This document shows, one piece after another, positions 61,522-64,000 of a DNA stretch of 64,000 bases. Position numbers and translations under genes: made by a program. The stretch lies in assembly GCA_949752795.1 (NCBI GenBank), contig CATKHW010000062.1:186001-250000 (forward strand), in the 5' to 3' direction. The first letter of the stretch is position 1, and each line of letters opens with the position of its first letter. The notes beneath the pieces are model-generated. The model made no database searches, had not been told where the DNA came from, and saw only the letters and a program-made list of their open reading frames with translations. The DNA is from Hyperoodon ampullatus. Its lineage: Eukaryota; Chordata; Mammalia; Artiodactyla; Ziphiidae.

Positions 61522-63260
61522 ATAAGATATCACTTATGAAGATCCTGTAAACATGGCTACACTTGAACTGAGTTAGGAAAGAGAACAGTGTCTGACATTT
61601 AGAAAACACTCTTATGCCTGCTTAAGGGGGAAGGAGAGGTGAGGTGATGCATAAAACCAGAGTTTGATATAAGCACAGGTACCGTTCCAAAAACCAACTA
61701 TAGAATAGACAAGACCTACACCTTCCTCAGTGAAAGGGACTCAAAACACCATATTTCCCACAGAGGAATATATCTGACTAGTAAGAATCTTAAAACCTAT
61801 GTATTCATATGTCTCTGTAAGGGAATCAAGTGTGTCTAGACTGGCATAAACATGGCAGCGAGAATCAGCTCAAACCCACTATAAAAAGGAATTTCAAAAC
61901 CAAAACAAAACAACGGGGAAATTCTTTACAATTCCTTCAGGGTCTCTGATGAAACCTGGAATGACTCTATCTACAACGACAGCTGGATGTGGCATAAGGC
62001 TGGACACTTGGGACTGAGAGGATTGGTGAGATTGGGTGAGCAAATGCAGACCCTTTAAAGCAATAATGCATGGCACACATTCCATGGGTCCCAACTCTCC
62101 AGGTTGAAGGGAATATTACTACAGCTATAACATGTACGGGAAAACTAGAGAACGGAAAAACTGTGAATACGAATGGTTTCTAAAACTCAACGAATAGTCC
62201 CTCTCCTGGTGCTCCGGTTTGACTTTCCATCTGCTTTATTATCAACCTCCCAACTTGGAGAGACAGCCCCTTTAACCCCCTGGTTCACACAGGTTGCCAA
62301 TTTGGCAGAGGATGAAAGGGAAGAGGGAGAACCAATGAGAGAGTAGCTGTTAGGCATTTGGACGGGCACATATCACTGTAATTTCCCGGCAGGAAGAAGA
62401 ATTAACCAAAGTCTCAGCCACCCACCGGGAACCAGTATAGGTCCTGAACCAAAATTTTGGACTTGCGGTCAGCTCACCAAAAACGAGTTGAAAAATGGAG
62501 CTCAGGGGCACAGCAATTCACAAACTGCCCGAGTAATAAAGGACAACTATCGTCCAAAAATCTGTTGAGGGAAGGCAACGAGGCGGACTTGAAAGCGAGG
62601 CAGAATAGCAGGAAACCGATTTCAAGAGGTACGTTGGAATCGCCTTTAAAGAACAGGAAGAGGGGCACAATTTCGGCAATGATGCACTTGGCCAAAAAGG
62701 GCGTATGCATTTTCTCCTGAATATATTCAGGAGAAAACGCATACGCCCTTTTTGGCCAAGCAAGCAAGCGGGCAATGCAAATCTGCACTACAAAGAAGTA
62801 TCACTTCCCACCGGTCAAAAGGGACATCCACAAAATGTGTAAAAACCAGAAAGGCAAGACAGGCCCTGGAGAACAGGGCGCCTTGTTATGCTGATGGGCG
62901 GGATGTAAATTGCCAACTGCCTCTCTGGAGGAGTTCATTGTATTCCCTAAAACAAGTAAACAACAGAGCTACAGAGCCAAGGGCACTTCCAGTCTAGGGA
63001 ATATACCTTGGGAAAACTGAAAATCAAAAAGACACAGCCAACCCAAAATTTAGGTCTGCACTGCTTACAAGGACCTCAACTTGGGTACACCTTAAATATC
63101 CCAGGAAATATAAAAATGCTTCAAAAAATTGTGGTAATTATGTACGATGGAATATCCCTCAGCCATGAAATCAATGTCATAAGACCAGTAGCAGCAAAAT
63201 GGGTGGATTCAGGTACGATGATTCTAAGTGAAATAAGTCACAGAGAAAAAGAAACTTATC
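61522..63260 (+). repeat. Macrosatellite monomer M32 (subtype B, B1 end)
   Basis: 1,739 bp, near-identical to M31. Palindrome at 62687-62760 with the left-arm A. It differs by GCAATGCAAATC after the palindrome, where M31 has GCAATGGAAATC, and by AAAACTAGAG near 62145. Confidence 0.95.
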
Positions 63261-64000
63261 ATAAGATATCACTTATGAAGATCCTGTAAACATGGCTACA
63301 CTTGAACTGAGTTAGGAAAGAGAACAGTGTCTGACATTTAGAAAACACTCTTATGCCTGCTTAAGGGGGAAGGAGAGGTGAGGTGATGCATAAAACCAGA
63401 GTTTGATATAAGCACAGGTACCGTTCCAAAAACCAACTATAGAATAGACAAGACCTACACCTTCCTCAGTGAAAGGGACTCAAAACACCATATTTCCCAC
63501 AGAGGAATATATCTGACTAGTAAGAATCTTAAAACCTATGTATTCATATGTCTCTGTAAGGGAATCAAGTGTGTCTAGACTGGCATAAACATGGCAGCGA
63601 GAATCAGCTCAAACCCACTATAAAAAGGAATTTCAAAACCAAAACAAAACAACGGGGAAATTCTTTACAATTCCTTCAGGGTCTCTGATGAAACCTGGAA
63701 TGACTCTATCTACAACGACAGCTGGATGTGGCATAAGGCTGGACACTTGGGACTGAGAGGATTGGTGAGATTGGGTGAGCAAATGCAGACCCTTTAAAGC
63801 AATAATGCATGGCACACATTCCATGGGTCCCAACTCTCCAGGTTGAAGGGAATATTACTACAGCTATAACATGTACGGGAAACCTAGAGAACGGAAAAAC
63901 TGTGAATACGAATGGTTTCTAAAACTCAACGAATAGTCCCTCTCCTGGTGCTCCGGTTTGACTTTCCATCTGCTTTATTATCAACCTCCCAACTTGGAGA
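63261..64000 (+). repeat. Macrosatellite monomer M33 (partial, subtype B)
   Basis: Only the first 740 bp lie in the window: ORF2 end, 3' UTR, A-rich tail and about half of the unassigned segment. GTCTGACATTTAG and AGGTGAGGTGATG mark it as B. The array continues beyond the window. Confidence 0.95.

Larger units (their letters stand above)
7630..64000 (+). repeat. L1-derived macrosatellite array, 1,739 bp unit, 32 full monomers and one partial
   Basis: The marker ATAAGATATCACTTATGAAG (or a close variant) recurs at 33 places from 7630 to 63261, all on the same strand. Spacing is 1,739 bp in most cases and never outside 1,735-1,741 bp. The mean over 32 complete units is about 1,738.5 bp. Divergence is highest at the left edge and lowest on the right. 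The array runs off the right end of the window. Unit length, L1 content and mammalian L1 type fit my recollection of the common cetacean satellite; that assignment is inference. Confidence 0.97.

Noticed and set aside
7630..64000. Frames of 60-124 codons repeated every 1,739 bp on both strands
   Set aside because: They overlap on opposite strands, break at different points in different monomers and are explained by a decayed L1 ORF2 plus its reverse strand and the palindrome. None is a credible gene.
7630..64000. CENP-B box
   Set aside because: Scanning a reference monomer by eye for the TTCG, A, CGGG pattern on both strands found only partial matches such as GGTTCGCACAGG, lacking the required core bases. 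A motif search over all units would settle it.
42394..64000. Near-identical monomers as pure assembly duplication
   Set aside because: Subtypes A, B, A' and private variants differ consistently, which fits real homogenisation. Some copy-number error cannot be excluded without reads.

Overview
The window is non-coding tandem-repeat DNA from a mammalian genome. I see no intact protein-coding gene, tRNA, rRNA, CRISPR array or bacterial gene organisation. All predicted reading frames are by-products of repetition. The clearest phylogenetic clue is that every long repeat unit carries a decayed 3' end of a LINE-1 retrotransposon: the ORF2 C-terminus, the 3' UTR and an A-rich tail, all on the + strand. 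Its 3' UTR most resembles cetartiodactyl-type L1 elements as I know them. An L1-based satellite with a unit near 1.74 kb fits the 'common cetacean satellite' that I recall from the literature: about 1,750 bp in most whales, about 1,580 bp in dolphins, and reported to be L1-based. I therefore infer a whale of the non-dolphin type, but I could not run an alignment.

Layout. (1) Positions 1-7629 are a degenerate minisatellite with a 24-26 bp unit (core GGAGCATTGTGATGACA), roughly 300 copies. It has nested higher-order duplications about 172 bp, 412 bp, 2.2 kb, 4.63-4.66 kb and 6.95 kb apart. (2) At 7629/7630 it changes abruptly into a head-to-tail macrosatellite. (3) Positions 7630-64000 hold 32 complete monomers and one partial monomer (named M1-M33 here). 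Most are exactly 1,739 bp (range 1,735-1,741). M1-M2 next to the junction are strongly divergent, M3-M20 are moderately diverse, and M21-M33 are almost identical copies of two subtypes, A and B.

Monomer anatomy, starting from the junction phase: +0 to +29 end of L1 ORF2; +29 to about +373 L1 3' UTR; about +374 to +392 A-rich tail remnant; about +393 to +1055 a roughly 660 bp segment I cannot assign; about +1058 to +1164 an L1 ORF2 remnant; +1165 to +1238 a 74 bp palindrome with 37 bp arms, perfect in seven monomers; then the rest of the ORF2 C-terminus, spread over three reading frames, to the end.

The most interesting signal is the palindrome. It interrupts the L1 ORF2 homology and is only partly formed in the edge monomers M1-M2. 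In two monomers it shows paired, symmetry-preserving changes in both arms. At one of those base pairs, monomers with each single-arm change also exist. This looks like arm-to-arm templating or conversion of a hairpin within a satellite. The array also gives a readable history of unequal exchange: a five-monomer (about 8.69 kb) duplication, an A/B dimer (3,478 bp), and mosaic A/B units.
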